From: SAR202 cluster bacterium
GTDB lineage: Bacteria > Chloroflexota > Dehalococcoidia > Lucifugimonadales > UBA826
Direction of reading: 5' to 3'
Assembly: GCA_009392815.1 (NCBI GenBank)
Contig: VFFS01000057.1
Location: 1-63,957 of the forward strand
DNA: 63,957 nt
A model generated the notes under the pieces. It saw only the letters and a list, made by a program, of their open reading frames with translations, made no database searches and was not told the origin of the DNA. Every line of letters starts with the position of its first letter. The first letter of the stretch is position 1. Positions 1-9,926 of this stretch are shown piece after piece. The translations under genes were made by a program, and so were the position numbers.

Positions 1-527
1 GGAGTGGTAACAACTATGAAGCCGTCCATAGTCAGTACTTGCATTATGGTTAGCGGAGCATCGGATGTGCCAGGAGGTAAATCAACTATTAGATAATCTA
101 GATCACCCCAATCTGTGGATTGAAGCATTTGATTGATTGCATTGTGAATCATGGGTCCACGCCAGATGATGGCTTCATCTTCATTTTCTTGAAAAAAAGC
201 CATTGACATTACTTTGATACCAAATTTCTCTGGCGGGATCATTTTTTTATCATCGCCAACCATTGGCTGGTCAAATGAATTGATTGCGCGAACCACATTT
301 GGGCAATCAACATCGACATCTAGTATCCCAACACTGGCGCCATCATTTGCCAACGTTGCAGCTAAATTTACAGCTATAGTTGTTTTGCCAACTCCTCCTT
401 TCCCACTGTAAACCCCGATTTTATTTTTTATACCTGACAGAGCTTCATCGATCTGCCGTTTCTGTTCAAATTGGCGCTTCATCGCCTCGATGCGGGCGCG
501 CGCCTGTGCGGGATTTTGTTGACTCAT
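1..527 (-). CDS. mrp: Mrp/NBP35-family Fe-S carrier ATPase, 3' end cut off by window edge
   Basis: This is the N-terminal 175 codons of a P-loop ATPase of the Mrp/ApbC family, which binds and transfers Fe-S clusters in the cytosol. The deviant Walker A motif SGKGGVGKT lies at residues 41-49, a Walker A' aspartate run (ILDVDVDCP) follows, and the family signature DLPPGTSD is near residue 145. The ATG start has a GGAG eight bases upstream. A short N-terminal basic helix precedes the P-loop; the DUF59 domain that some Mrp proteins carry at the N-terminus is absent here and is instead encoded by the separate upstream gene, which supports the two acting together. The reading frame is open to the first base of the window, so the C-terminal CxxC region cannot be inspected. 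Confidence 0.93.
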   Translation of the reverse strand, partial: MSQQNPAQARARIEAMKRQFEQKRQIDEALSGIKNKIGVYSGKGGVGKTTIAVNLAATLANDGASVGILDVDVDCPNVVRAINSFDQPMVGDDKKMIPPEKFGIKVMSMAFFQENEDEAIIWRGPMIHNAINQMLQSTDWGDLDYLIVDLPPGTSDAPLTIMQVLTMDGFIVVTT

Positions 528-576
528 CGGATACTCCAGAGGGAATGAAAGGGATACTTATATGAAGCCTATATGA

Positions 577-891
577 CTAATCTAAACCTAAGAGTCTTTT
601 ACCCTCTTCTGTAATCATATCTGGGGTCCACGGAGGATCGAATACGAGGTCTACGTTGATGTCTTCTATGCCTTCTACTTCTGCGAGACGCCATTCCGCC
701 TGCTGTGCAATATATGGTCCCATCCCGCATCCTGCAAAAGTCAAAGTCATCCTGACATCTACGTCTCCGTCGTCAACTTCAACTCCATAAACGAGTCCCA
801 GATCAACTATATTAACTGGGATTTCGGGATCATAAACATCCCTTAGGGCTTCTAACACTTCGTCGTGGGTAACCGTTGCGGATTCTGCCAT
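577..891 (-). CDS. sufT: MIP18/DUF59 family Fe-S assembly protein (SufT-like)
   Basis: A 104-residue single-domain DUF59 protein. The family motif [15 protein letters not shown] is at residues 21-35 and the conserved cysteine sits in TFAGCGMGP (C55), the spelling typical of SufT rather than of PaaD. SufT proteins assist maturation of Fe-S proteins in the cytosol. It lies 49 bases upstream of the mrp gene on the same strand, so the two are probably cotranscribed, and it follows uvrB after a 144-base gap. Function is inferred from family membership and the mrp neighbour; a PaaD-type role is unlikely because no phenylacetate genes are nearby. Confidence 0.88.
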   Translation of the reverse strand: MAESATVTHDEVLEALRDVYDPEIPVNIVDLGLVYGVEVDDGDVDVRMTLTFAGCGMGPYIAQQAEWRLAEVEGIEDINVDLVFDPPWTPDMITEEGKRLLGLD

Positions 892-1035
892 TATGCACTA
901 CCTGAATTTAGAATAATTTGCCTAACATTTGAGACCCGGCCAACCTTGTTGACTGATCTGGTCATGAATTGATTGTATCTATCAAATCTTGGGGGTGTCA
1001 ATTTTAATCTGTCGTTGTTCCGTAAAACTTATATG

Positions 1036-3012
1036 TTAATTTACAAGTACTTTACGCAAGTCAATTATTTGATCTCTCAATAGAGCGGCTTTTTCAAATT
1101 CAAGATTTTTGGAGGCTGATTTCATTTGGGATTCCAAATCTTTGATTAAGCGCGTTATATCTTCCTTGGGGAGGTCATCGCCGGATACCAAAGGACCAGA
1201 TTCGGGCTCTGCAATCGATCTGACTCTTTCTGTGATATCCCGTATTGTTTTACGTATACTTTGAGGAGTGATGCCGTTTTCGCGATTATGCGATTCTTGA
1301 ATTTGTCTTCTTCTTTCTGTTTCGTCTATTGCCCGTTTCATTGAGTCAGTAACAATATCAGCGTACATAATGACCTTGCCATCTACGTGCCGTGCTGCCC
1401 TTCCTATAGTTTGCACAAGGGAGGTTGTTGACCTTAGATATCCCTCTTTGTCGGCATCTAAAATCGCCACTAGACTCACTTCGGGGAGATCCAGACCTTC
1501 CCTAAGTAGATTAATACCCACAAGAACGTCGTAGACTCCGAGCCTTAAATCTCTGAGAATTTCGCTTCTTTCTAGAGTGTCTATTTCAGAATGCAAATAG
1601 TGAGTCCGTATTCCAGTTTCTTTTAAGTAGTCTGATAATTCCTCTGACATCCTTTTTGTCAAAGTGGTTATCAAACAACGTTCTCCTTTGTTGACTCTCT
1701 GATTCACCTGGTACAAGAGGTCATCAATTTGACCATCGACCGGTTTCACTTCTATTACAGGGTCAGTGAGTCCGGTAGGGCGTATGACCTGTTCAATTAT
1801 TTTCTCGCTGTGTTCCATTTCGTATGGGCCTGGCGTGGCCGAAACATAGACGGCTTGACTGATTCGATCTTCGAATTCTTCAAAGTTTAAAGGGCGATTA
1901 TCCAGAGCGGAAGGTAATCTAAATCCATGTTCCACCAAGGTCTCTTTTCTTGACCTGTCTCCCTTATACATTCCTCTTATCTGGGGGATTGTCATGTGAC
2001 TCTCATCCACAAAAAGCAGGAAGTCATCTGGTAGATAATCCATCAAAGTATAGGGAGTACTTCCTGCCGCTCTCTGAGCGAGATGCCTTGAGTAGTTTTC
2101 GACCCCTGCACAGTAGCCCGCTATTTCCAACATTTCAAGATCATAGTTTGTTCTTGACTCTAATCTTTGCGCCTCCAAAACTTTGCCTTGCGACTTGAGG
2201 GATTTTAGATGTATAGATAGTTCATCCTGAATATCTTTAATGGCATTCTTAAGCTTCTCTTGAGACGTGACAAAATGTTTGGCGGGAAATATTTCTATGG
2301 CATCTCTCTCAGACAGAACTTCCCCAGTTAGTGGGTCTAGTTGGATTATTCTTTCAACGTCATCCCCCCAAAATTCTATTCTGACTCCAAGTTCTTCATA
2401 TGCAGGCATAATTTCAAGGGTATCTCCTCTAACCCTGAATCTTCCTCTTGCTAAGTCGTAGTCATTACGCTCATATTGCATATCTACCAGTTGTCGGATC
2501 AATTTATTTCTGTTTCTGACCTCTCCTTTGCGAACAGAAGCGACGAATCCTTCGTATTCATCAGGAGATCCGAGACCGAAAATACATGAGACAGAAGCCA
2601 CTATTAAGACGTCTCTGCGGGTGAGAAGTGCCCTTGTAGCGGAATGCCTCAGTTTATCTAATTCTTCGTTCACATCTGCATCTTTTTCTATATATGTGTC
2701 TGTTCTAGGGACGTATGCTTCCGGCTGATAGTAATCGTAATAGCTAACGAAATATTCAACAGCATTCTGCGGAAAAAACTCTTTAAATTCTGTAGCGAGT
2801 TGGGCGGCAAGAGTTTTATTATGTGCAATAACTAAAGTTGGTTTTTGAACTTTTTCCACAACGCAGGCCATGGTAAAAGTTTTTCCGCTGCCCGTAACAC
2901 CCATGAGAGTCTGATGTCCCGTGCCATCTTTTATTGCCGAAGACATATCATCGATAGCTGCGGGCTGATCTCCAGTAGGTTGAAAATCTGAAGCTATTTT
3001 AAATTTATTCAA
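1036..3012 (-). CDS. uvrB: Excinuclease ABC subunit B
   Basis: UvrB is the DNA-damage verification helicase of nucleotide excision repair; it is loaded by UvrA and recruits UvrC. The 658-residue length is normal. Walker A GVTGSGKT is at residues 38-45, the damage-probing beta-hairpin region ([12 protein letters not shown]) is near 92-103, the helicase motif DESH is present, and a UVR domain for UvrC contact ends the protein. The start is TTG, sharing bases with the TGA stop of the preceding methyltransferase (TTGA), which implies translational coupling. It is the last gene of the yebC-ruvC-ruvA run before the sufT-mrp pair. Confidence 0.97.
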   Translation of the reverse strand: MNKFKIASDFQPTGDQPAAIDDMSSAIKDGTGHQTLMGVTGSGKTFTMACVVEKVQKPTLVIAHNKTLAAQLATEFKEFFPQNAVEYFVSYYDYYQPEAYVPRTDTYIEKDADVNEELDKLRHSATRALLTRRDVLIVASVSCIFGLGSPDEYEGFVASVRKGEVRNRNKLIRQLVDMQYERNDYDLARGRFRVRGDTLEIMPAYEELGVRIEFWGDDVERIIQLDPLTGEVLSERDAIEIFPAKHFVTSQEKLKNAIKDIQDELSIHLKSLKSQGKVLEAQRLESRTNYDLEMLEIAGYCAGVENYSRHLAQRAAGSTPYTLMDYLPDDFLLFVDESHMTIPQIRGMYKGDRSRKETLVEHGFRLPSALDNRPLNFEEFEDRISQAVYVSATPGPYEMEHSEKIIEQVIRPTGLTDPVIEVKPVDGQIDDLLYQVNQRVNKGERCLITTLTKRMSEELSDYLKETGIRTHYLHSEIDTLERSEILRDLRLGVYDVLVGINLLREGLDLPEVSLVAILDADKEGYLRSTTSLVQTIGRAARHVDGKVIMYADIVTDSMKRAIDETERRRQIQESHNRENGITPQSIRKTIRDITERVRSIAEPESGPLVSGDDLPKEDITRLIKDLESQMKSASKNLEFEKAALLRDQIIDLRKVLVN

Positions 3013-3773
3013 TAGTCACACTTTTTCTCCAGTTCGAAGATCATTTCACTGCTTTGATTTTCAATGGAGTTAGTAAAATTATTCACTATATTTCTGGTGA
3101 TAAAACCATTATTTAAAAACAGATATTCAGCTTCTTTAGGATGAATATATCTAAGCGTAAAATCTAAATATCTTGTTTCTGTGACTAAATCAGCCTTCGA
3201 ACTCTCAACTAATAGCGTTGTTTCTATCAATTGGGAATGCATGTCGAAGCTTGATCTATGTTTAACTAGGGTAGATGTTCTTGGGTCTTCCCCAGATATC
3301 CTTTTCACTTCGTAGAAGACCCTATTATCTTGATCAAACATTTCCAAGCTCGGGAAAAACATATCCACTATTACTTTTCCATCTTCTTTCAGGTGTTTGT
3401 TTATTGCTGCCAGACATTTTTCTTGGTCGCCTTTCAATAGTAAAGATTGAAAACCCCTAAACGGAATAATAATGAGGTCAAATTTAACATCAAGCTCGAA
3501 ATATCTCATGTCAGCTATGACACAGTCTAGGATTAAACCACCCAGTACTGCTTTTTGTTTAAGTACATTGATCATTTGCCCGGATAAGTCTAGAGCAGTC
3601 AGTTTAGAGGTCACTTCTGCAATCGGTATGCTAACTCGGCCGGTGCCACATCCAAGCTCCAGTACTGCATGATCGGGTCCTGTAATTTGGTTGACATAGT
3701 ACGGGATATCATCAACGACGTCTCCGTAAACTTTGTCATATAAGGTTGCCCATACTTCGTAGTTAAGAGTCAC
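3009..3773 (-). CDS. Class I SAM-dependent methyltransferase
   Basis: A 254-residue Rossmann-fold methyltransferase. Motif [11 protein letters not shown] (about residues 37-46) binds S-adenosylmethionine, followed by an acidic motif II ([10 protein letters not shown]) and motif III region ([10 protein letters not shown]). The substrate is not evident; the overall pattern matches the broad Methyltransf_25 group that acts on small molecules. The start is GTG, with AAAGG nine bases upstream, and it begins 11 bases after the ruvA stop; its own stop overlaps the uvrB start. Its place inside a recombination and repair operon is unusual, and no repair role can be read from the sequence. Confidence 0.85.
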   Translation of the reverse strand: MTLNYEVWATLYDKVYGDVVDDIPYYVNQITGPDHAVLELGCGTGRVSIPIAEVTSKLTALDLSGQMINVLKQKAVLGGLILDCVIADMRYFELDVKFDLIIIPFRGFQSLLLKGDQEKCLAAINKHLKEDGKVIVDMFFPSLEMFDQDNRVFYEVKRISGEDPRTSTLVKHRSSFDMHSQLIETTLLVESSKADLVTETRYLDFTLRYIHPKEAEYLFLNNGFITRNIVNNFTNSIENQSSEMIFELEKKCDY

Positions 3774-3784
3774 AGGAGAGACCT

Positions 3785-4378
3785 TTACTGGGATGTTAAG
3801 AATTGCAAGGCAAGCCTAAGTTTTTCCTCAGTATTTAGTTTGTTATTTTCCTCTGTGTTTATTGACGTGATGGCATTACGTGTTTCTTGAATAGAGTATC
3901 CGAGTGATGTGAGTGAGTCGAAAACGTCATCCACTATTTCTGCTCCGCCAGGAATAGACCATGACTGATCCAATTTCCCCTTTAGTTCCAAAACGATTCG
4001 GCTAGCAGTCCTAGCGCCTACTCCAGGAACTCGTACGAATGCTCCCGTGTCCTCTGACTGTACTGCGGCAGCCATTGAGCCAGCGTCGAAAGTTGATAGG
4101 ACTGCGATTGCTAATCGAGGTCCTACCCCATTTATGTTAATCAATGCATCAAATGCAATTCTATCTTCCTCTGTAGCGAATCCGTACATGGTGATACTGT
4201 CTTGTCTCAGCTGCAGTGAAGTCAGAAGTCGAACGGAATCCCCTGATTCGCCAATTTGGTCTATTGTGGTGGTAGGCGTACTTATTCTAAAAGTGACGCC
4301 GTATACATTGACGTCGACGTATTCAGGACCCTTTGATTCTATTTTCCCACTGACTGCTGAAATAAGCGTTGTAACCAT
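3785..4378 (-). CDS. ruvA: Holliday junction branch migration protein RuvA
   Basis: RuvA binds four-way junctions and carries the RuvB motor for branch migration. The 197 residues contain the N-terminal OB fold, two helix-hairpin-helix motifs (ININGVGPRLA and VRVPGVGARTA), and a C-terminal three-helix RuvB-contacting domain (residues about 145-197). It starts three bases after the ruvC stop, and the ruvC end supplies its ribosome site (GGAG). ruvB is not in the window, so the motor gene must be elsewhere. Confidence 0.96.
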   Translation of the reverse strand: MVTTLISAVSGKIESKGPEYVDVNVYGVTFRISTPTTTIDQIGESGDSVRLLTSLQLRQDSITMYGFATEEDRIAFDALININGVGPRLAIAVLSTFDAGSMAAAVQSEDTGAFVRVPGVGARTASRIVLELKGKLDQSWSIPGGAEIVDDVFDSLTSLGYSIQETRNAITSINTEENNKLNTEEKLRLALQFLTSQ

Positions 4379-4380
4379 TC

Positions 4381-4872
4381 CTACTCCATTAAGAGGTTAT
4401 CCAACATCGTTGCGTTATGGTGACATATTGCCACTGCTAAGGCATCAGTGACATCATTAGGGCCAATTATTTCTATATTCCCCAACAGTAGTTTAACCAT
4501 ATCCTCAACTTGTTCTTTGGAACTTCCCCCGTAATCTGTAACAGCCTTTTTAATCTCTCTTGGAGCATATCTGTATACCGCTATTTCCTTATGGGCAGCA
4601 GCTATGAGAACCACCGCCTGCGCCTGTCCTATAGCGATGGCAGTTCTCGGGTTTTTTGAGACAAAAGGCTCTTCTACCGCTATTACGTCAGGTTTTACCT
4701 CGTCAATTATATTAGCGATACCGTTGTAGAGTTCTCCCAGTCTTTGTTCTATCGAGAATGACCGCCGTGGAGTAAGACACCCGTGATCTACATTGGCTAA
4801 CTCCCCGGAGATGGAATCTACGATACCAAATCCCATCTTGATTGTTCCTGGATCGACACCAAGTACTCTCAA
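4381..4872 (-). CDS. ruvC: Crossover junction endodeoxyribonuclease RuvC
   Basis: RuvC is the Holliday-junction resolvase, an RNase H-fold nuclease acting as a dimer with two metal ions. The 163-residue protein keeps the acidic catalytic set: D7 in GVDPG, E67/E68 in AVEEP, and D140 and D143 in NDVTDALA. The start is TTG, placed correctly for the conserved N-terminal strand RVLGVDPG. It follows yebC by 13 bases and precedes ruvA by 2 bases, the usual yebC-ruvC-ruvA order. Confidence 0.97.
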   Translation of the reverse strand: MRVLGVDPGTIKMGFGIVDSISGELANVDHGCLTPRRSFSIEQRLGELYNGIANIIDEVKPDVIAVEEPFVSKNPRTAIAIGQAQAVVLIAAAHKEIAVYRYAPREIKKAVTDYGGSSKEQVEDMVKLLLGNIEIIGPNDVTDALAVAICHHNATMLDNLLME

Positions 4873-4885
4873 AGACTTTTCAACC

Positions 4886-5641
4886 TTAACCCGACTGAAA
4901 ACTTTCTAGAGCATCTTCTGGGAAGTCAGCGTTGGAATACACTTTTTGAACGTCATCCAAATCTTCGAGCGTGTCCAACAATCTTAATGTTTGAACCGCC
5001 TTTCCACTTTCTAGCATTATGGTGTTGCTTGGTATCATAGAGAGCTCAGTGGATGCTATTGCAGCGTTGTTGTCTGATAAGGACGACCGTATGTCCATTA
5101 GGGACGTAGGTATCGAATACACGTGCAATGTACCATCATAAGTCTCAAAGTCCTCTGCTCCCGCATCTATGGCAATCATTGCAAGATCCTCTGCTTTGTC
5201 CTCGTCAACATCGATAACAATCACCCCTTTTTGTTGAAACTGCCAGGCAACCGCACCTGACTCTGCCATGTTGCCTCCCGCTTTAGAAAATGTGGAACGT
5301 ATATCAGATACTGTTCGGTTTTTATTGTCTGTCAAAGTTTCTAGCATTATTCCCACTCCGCCTGGTCCATACCCTTCGTAGGTGATCTCAGACATGGTGT
5401 CGCCATCGGAACCTTCTCCTGTTCCCCTTTTGACGGCCCTGTCAATGTTATCTGCAGGCATATTAGCGTCTTTAGCGATTTGGATTGCCATTCGGAGGCG
5501 AAAATTCATGTCAGCATCACCGCCACCTTGCTTAGCTGCCACTATTATTTCCTTTGACAATTTAGTGAAAAGTTTACCTCTTTTGGCATCAGTGGCTGCT
5601 TTTTTATGTTTTATTGTTGACCATTTTGAATGTCCCGACAT
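4886..5641 (-). CDS. yebC: YebC/PmpR-family DNA-binding regulator or translation factor
   Basis: A 251-residue YebC/TACO1-family protein, starting with the hallmark MSGHSKWSTIKHKKAATD and carrying GPGGVGIMLE and NRTVSDIRSTFSKAGGNM. Family members have been described as DNA-binding regulators and, more recently, as ribosome-associated factors that ease proline-rich stalls; the sequence does not choose between these. It is the first gene of the ruvC-ruvA operon, with AGAGAGGTG about ten bases before the ATG. The 142 bases upstream hold no other gene. Confidence 0.95.
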   Translation of the reverse strand: MSGHSKWSTIKHKKAATDAKRGKLFTKLSKEIIVAAKQGGGDADMNFRLRMAIQIAKDANMPADNIDRAVKRGTGEGSDGDTMSEITYEGYGPGGVGIMLETLTDNKNRTVSDIRSTFSKAGGNMAESGAVAWQFQQKGVIVIDVDEDKAEDLAMIAIDAGAEDFETYDGTLHVYSIPTSLMDIRSSLSDNNAAIASTELSMIPSNTIMLESGKAVQTLRLLDTLEDLDDVQKVYSNADFPEDALESFQSG

Positions 5642-5783
5642 TTTATCTGAACACCTCTCTATACTTAGTTACGTGGTTCGTGTTTCCAAATTACTTTGGA
5701 CTGCACTGAGTCCAAATATGGTCGATTCTACCATCTCAAATTAAATTTATACTTGCCAATGTTGAACGATGTCTCAATTTAGG

Positions 5784-6662
5784 CTAAAGGAAAATTTGAG
5801 ACCTGAACTCAGGCTTGCCAGAAATTTTTGGGTTTAATCGAAACAAAGCTCCGGCTTGGTCCCCATTTTCCTTTTGATTGTCTCCTCCTGCGGTTGTCAC
5901 ATACATATGGGTGAAGGAATCTTTCTTGCCATCTCGGGCTAGAGGATCTTCGGCAAATGTTGGACAGGAAACCTTTTTTGTGTTGAAGTCTATTTTCTCC
6001 ACTTGTTGTCCTTCGGGACTGTAACGGTATAAGGCCCATCCATCCCAACGTGCCGACCAAACGTGGTTTTCTGAGTCTACAGTCATTCCATCTGGTATCC
6101 CATCATCAGGTGGCGTGGTCACAAAAACTGATCTGTCCGAGATTTCAGAATTTTTGGGATTAATCCGATATCTGTATATGGTACGAGCAGTGGAGTCTGT
6201 GTAGTACATCCATGAGCAATCTGTTGTGAATCCAAGACCATTGGATATTCCAATTCCAGTTACAATAGGCCTGATTGAACCGTCTACGTCCATACGGTAG
6301 AGAGTCCCGGCGGTTTTATCAGTGGACATAGTTCCACAAAAAACGCTTCCGTTCGGAGCAGCGATTACGTCGTTGAACCTTGAGTTTTCCTCGCCCTCCA
6401 AAGATTCAATAACGTAATGAAGTTCTTTTCCGTCCCAGATAGCAACGGCCCCTTTTTCCATAAAAAGTAGCAAGTTTCCATCAGCTTGTATGGTTATTCC
6501 CCCAATTTGGGGACCTGTGTAGACTTTTTCATGGGCGTTTGTAAAAGGGTCGTATCTAAAAATTGATCCTGCTGGTATGTCTAACCAGTAAAGCTTTTTT
6601 TCATCCGAATGCCAGATTGGACCTTCTCCTGTCACACAGTGATAATTTGCTATCATTTCCAT
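5784..6662 (-). CDS. SMP-30/gluconolactonase family lactonase
   Basis: A 292-residue six-bladed beta-propeller of the SMP-30/gluconolactonase/luciferin-regenerating group, which hydrolyses sugar lactones using a divalent metal. The expected metal ligands are visible: E13 in TGEGPIWH, an Asn in RFNDV, an Asn in SNGLGF, and an Asp in PDGMTVD. I place the start at the ATG at 6662 because a GGAGAT lies four bases before it; the longer reading to 6761 would overlap the divergent ubiA-like gene and adds residues foreign to the family. The natural lactone is unknown. It could serve the uronate oxidation genes found 50 kb further on, which is conjecture. Confidence 0.9.
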   Translation of the reverse strand: MEMIANYHCVTGEGPIWHSDEKKLYWLDIPAGSIFRYDPFTNAHEKVYTGPQIGGITIQADGNLLLFMEKGAVAIWDGKELHYVIESLEGEENSRFNDVIAAPNGSVFCGTMSTDKTAGTLYRMDVDGSIRPIVTGIGISNGLGFTTDCSWMYYTDSTARTIYRYRINPKNSEISDRSVFVTTPPDDGIPDGMTVDSENHVWSARWDGWALYRYSPEGQQVEKIDFNTKKVSCPTFAEDPLARDGKKDSFTHMYVTTAGGDNQKENGDQAGALFRLNPKISGKPEFRSQIFL

Positions 6663-6752
6663 TTTTATCTCCGAATGCTCTAATATTTTGTAAACGGTGG
6701 ATGTGGATATTGTTAAAGTACCATTGATTTCGGAAAGAGGTGAAAAAGGGCG

Positions 6753-7652
6753 GTGTCCCAACTTTTTTTAGCGACCCGACCCAGACAATGGATTAAGAAT
6801 TTTGTAGTTTTTGTTCCGTTGTTATTCTCTTTCAATGAATACTGGTTTTTTGAAAATGAGAATGAAGCGCTTACTCTATTATTAACGGTTTTACTTGCGT
6901 TTGTAATTTTTATTTTGGCCAGCTCTTCGGTTTATCTACTTAACGATGTCGTTGATGCGAAGGAAGATAAATCACATCCTATCAAGAAGTACAGACCTGT
7001 TGCATCAGGGGCACTGAATGTTAGGTTTGCTTTGTTCTCTTCTTTATTCATTGCTGCAATTGGATTGATAATGTCCTGGATTTTTGTCAGGGAGTTGACT
7101 ATCACACTCGTGATTTACCTGGCACTAATGCTTTCTTACACTCTTTTTTTGCGGCAGTACGCCATATTGGATGTTTTTTGCATAGCCTCTGGGTTCATGC
7201 TCAGGGTTATTGCAGGAGGTGTGGTTATAGGGGTGCCCATATCTCCTTGGCTACTCGTCTGTATGGGGTTTGGCGCTCTATTCATTGGCTTTGCCAAACG
7301 TAAGGGTGAACTATTGAATGTAAGTGATGACTCTTATCAGGGCTCGCAAATTAGAAGTGCTTTAGAGAAATACGACATCAGATTTATAGATAATCTCTTA
7401 TTAATTGTAGTTACATCTACTCTCATATCCTATTGTTTGTATACTTTTTGGGCGGAAAACCTTCCGAACAACAATTCCATGATGCTAACTATTCCATTTG
7501 TTGTTTATGGTCTATTTCGGTATCTCTATCTGTCGAGAACAGCTGGGCTAACAGAGCGTCCAGAAGAAACAATTCTTCGTGATCCACACCTAATGGTATC
7601 TATAGTGATATGGCTGTTGATGGTTGTGGGGATTTTGTATCTTTATCGTTGA
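6753..7652 (+). CDS. UbiA-family prenyltransferase, decaprenyl-phosphate phosphoribosyltransferase-like
   Basis: A 299-residue integral membrane protein with about nine hydrophobic segments. The first Asp-rich motif is NDVVDAKED (residues 64-72), followed by HPIKKYRPVASG, and the second is YAILDVFCIASGFMLRV around D140. This pattern matches the phosphoribosyl-transferring branch of the UbiA superfamily (the Rv3806c type), which moves 5-phosphoribosyl from PRPP to a polyprenyl phosphate in the membrane, rather than quinone-type UbiA. The start is GTG with AGAGGTG about ten bases upstream. The gene converges with galU, and both supply activated sugars, so a role in envelope glycan building is likely. 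The DprE1/DprE2 partners are not in this window. Confidence 0.85.
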   Translation: MSQLFLATRPRQWIKNFVVFVPLLFSFNEYWFFENENEALTLLLTVLLAFVIFILASSSVYLLNDVVDAKEDKSHPIKKYRPVASGALNVRFALFSSLFIAAIGLIMSWIFVRELTITLVIYLALMLSYTLFLRQYAILDVFCIASGFMLRVIAGGVVIGVPISPWLLVCMGFGALFIGFAKRKGELLNVSDDSYQGSQIRSALEKYDIRFIDNLLLIVVTSTLISYCLYTFWAENLPNNNSMMLTIPFVVYGLFRYLYLSRTAGLTERPEETILRDPHLMVSIVIWLLMVVGILYLYR

Positions 7653-7671
7653 TATTTCGATTTCTAAAAAT

Positions 7672-8508
7672 TTATTTTTTAAGATCAAACCCAAATTGAG
7701 TCTTGGCTATATGAAGTGAGGCATTCAGCATACCAAATGGCGTACCCACATCAAAATGTGTTCCAGTGAATTTGTACCCTGTGCAGTCAAAGGTATTTAA
7801 AAGCGCAATCATACCGTCAGTAAGTTGTATTTCACCGAGAGATCCTGGCGGAGTATTTTGAATTGCTTCAAATATTTCGGCAGGTAATACATATCGGCCG
7901 ATAATCGCCATATTAGAGGGGGCAGTTTCCAGAGAAGGCTTTTCTACCATTCCAAGGACTTCAACTGTATTTCCAAAATCATTTCCTTGATTGACTATTC
8001 CAAGATTTGGTACCGCTTCTTCTTCAACTTCCCTTACGGCTAAGACCATGTTGTTGGTTTCTTCTGCTATTGAACACATTTCCCCAATCGTAGGTCTATT
8101 ACTTAGAATTAAATCGTCGGGCAAGAGTACCGCAAAATCCTGCTCTCCTATAGTTTTTCGTGCCTGTAGTATGGCGTGTCCGAGGCCTAGTTGTTCTTTT
8201 TGGATAACTACACTTATGTCGGCCATATCTGGTATTTCCCGCAACAACTCAAGCATTTCGGGATTTTTTCTATTAGTGACTGCTTCCTCTAAATCGGGCC
8301 TTTTGTCAAAATATTTTAGGATAGCTTCTTGACCTTCTGAAGCGACTAATATGATGTGGTCGATCCCTGATTCAGAGGCTTCTTGCACAGAGAAATGAAT
8401 AGGAGGTCTATCAAATACAGGGATCATTGATTTGGGGACTGATATGGACACGGGAAGAAATCTGGTTCCTAACCCGGCTACAGGTATTATAGCTTTGCTA
8501 ATTCTCAT
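7672..8508 (-). CDS. galU: UTP-glucose-1-phosphate uridylyltransferase
   Basis: GalU makes UDP-glucose from UTP and glucose-1-phosphate in the cytosol. The 278 residues begin with the nucleotide-binding loop AGLGTRFLP (residues 11-19), and contain the VPKSMIPVFDRP substrate region, the LGLGHAILQAR segment and the LPDD metal-binding motif. Length is standard for the bacterial enzyme. It converges with the ubiA-like gene, with 19 bases between the stops, and follows an MFS gene on the same strand after 31 bases. Confidence 0.94.
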   Translation of the reverse strand: MRISKAIIPVAGLGTRFLPVSISVPKSMIPVFDRPPIHFSVQEASESGIDHIILVASEGQEAILKYFDKRPDLEEAVTNRKNPEMLELLREIPDMADISVVIQKEQLGLGHAILQARKTIGEQDFAVLLPDDLILSNRPTIGEMCSIAEETNNMVLAVREVEEEAVPNLGIVNQGNDFGNTVEVLGMVEKPSLETAPSNMAIIGRYVLPAEIFEAIQNTPPGSLGEIQLTDGMIALLNTFDCTGYKFTGTHFDVGTPFGMLNASLHIAKTQFGFDLKK

Positions 8509-8539
8509 GGTTTAGATTCCGTCAATCTCATATCGAATC

Positions 8540-9793
8540 TTACGGAACTGCTTGATAGTTGCCTGCAAACGTTCTTTTAAGCACTTTGTCCCAGACGCCC
8601 ATTGAAGAGAAGACTAACAGAAATACTGCTCCTGTTATCACTAGCACGATTGGTGCGGTGAAAGTGTCGGCTAGTTTCCCGTACCCTAGGTTGGCGAAGG
8701 CCATTATTCCTCCAGCGTGAAGTATGTAAAGACTCGAAACTCTGCCCCTATATTGGTCGGGAGTAGCCAACTGCACATATGTAATTGTGAGAGCCATGAA
8801 TGTTGATTGTGAGGCCCCCATTAGAAAACTCGCTATGAAAGATATCGACGCGTCAGATGACAAACCTAAACCGATTGGTGATATGGAGCTGACGAGCCCA
8901 GTAATAAGTAACATCCTCCCCTTACCACTCTCACTGCGTACTCCAGCCAGCAAAAATGTGCCAATTGCAGCTCCGCCTCCAAAGGATAGTACGAGCAAAG
9001 CTAGCAAGAATTCATCTTCTGATCCCAGACTGTCTCTAGTTAGTACTGGAAGGATCGAATCAAATGACATTACTAATGCGCAGTGGAAAGCTACCAAAAT
9101 TATGAAAATGCCAACTTCATGTTTGGTGTAAATAAATTTTACCCCGTTAATCATTCCTCGGACCAATCCTGTCTGCACGAAAGATTCTCCGATAGATTTT
9201 TTTCTAACTCTAACTATCAAAATTAGAGAAATTGTCCCAAGTAAACCGCTGGCTATCAGAAACTGAGTGATATCAAGACCTTCTCCAAGAGGAGCTCGAG
9301 TCATTAACAATAGTCCCATGCCAATGACTCTTGATCCGTGCCTCGTTGCAGCATTTAACGTTATTGCATTCAATAGCGTTTTTTCAGGGACTACATTTGT
9401 TACAAGTGCTACTAAGGCTGATTCCTGAGTAGCCCTAAAGCAACCCGCCGCGAAAGCGAGTATACATAACTGCCATAGGCTCAAAACTCCCAAAAAAGAT
9501 AGAACGGCGCTGACTGCGATGGCTATAGTAATACCTGCTTGGGTTATAGCAGTTAGTTTTTTTCTTTCAGTTCTGTCTGCAAGAATTCCGCCTATAGGTG
9601 AAACTATTAGATATGGGAGCATAGATGCAAATGTAAACAAACCCACAAAGACTGATTTATCTGATTCAGAAAGTACGTACCACTGGCTCGCTATTAAGAA
9701 GGTCCATGTACTGGCACCGCCCAGTGCGTTTGCTCCCCAAATGTACCTGAAGTCTCGACTCCCAAATGCAGCTAAATGTGGTGGAATGGACAT
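8540..9793 (-). CDS. MFS transporter (MFS_3, exporter-like)
   Basis: A 417-residue major facilitator protein with twelve predicted membrane helices. The N-terminal FRYIWGANALG segment and the loop GGILADRTERKK between helices 2 and 3 are typical of the MFS_3 (EntS/macrolide-efflux-like) group. The second-half equivalent is YRGRVSSLYIL. Substrate cannot be read; this group mostly exports siderophores or drugs. It may be cotranscribed with galU downstream. The start ATG at 9793 fits the family's N-terminus. Confidence 0.87.
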   Translation of the reverse strand: MSIPPHLAAFGSRDFRYIWGANALGGASTWTFLIASQWYVLSESDKSVFVGLFTFASMLPYLIVSPIGGILADRTERKKLTAITQAGITIAIAVSAVLSFLGVLSLWQLCILAFAAGCFRATQESALVALVTNVVPEKTLLNAITLNAATRHGSRVIGMGLLLMTRAPLGEGLDITQFLIASGLLGTISLILIVRVRKKSIGESFVQTGLVRGMINGVKFIYTKHEVGIFIILVAFHCALVMSFDSILPVLTRDSLGSEDEFLLALLVLSFGGGAAIGTFLLAGVRSESGKGRMLLITGLVSSISPIGLGLSSDASISFIASFLMGASQSTFMALTITYVQLATPDQYRGRVSSLYILHAGGIMAFANLGYGKLADTFTAPIVLVITGAVFLLVFSSMGVWDKVLKRTFAGNYQAVP

Positions 9794-9926
9794 TAAATAA
9801 AAAAATTCGGGTTCAGAGTTATTATGATTGCATTATCTCCCTACTAACCTTAAATGGACGCTTGGCTACGATACATTAGCAATTTTTCGAAATGTGTAGG
9901 GAACCCTTCACATTTGTTAGTAGACT

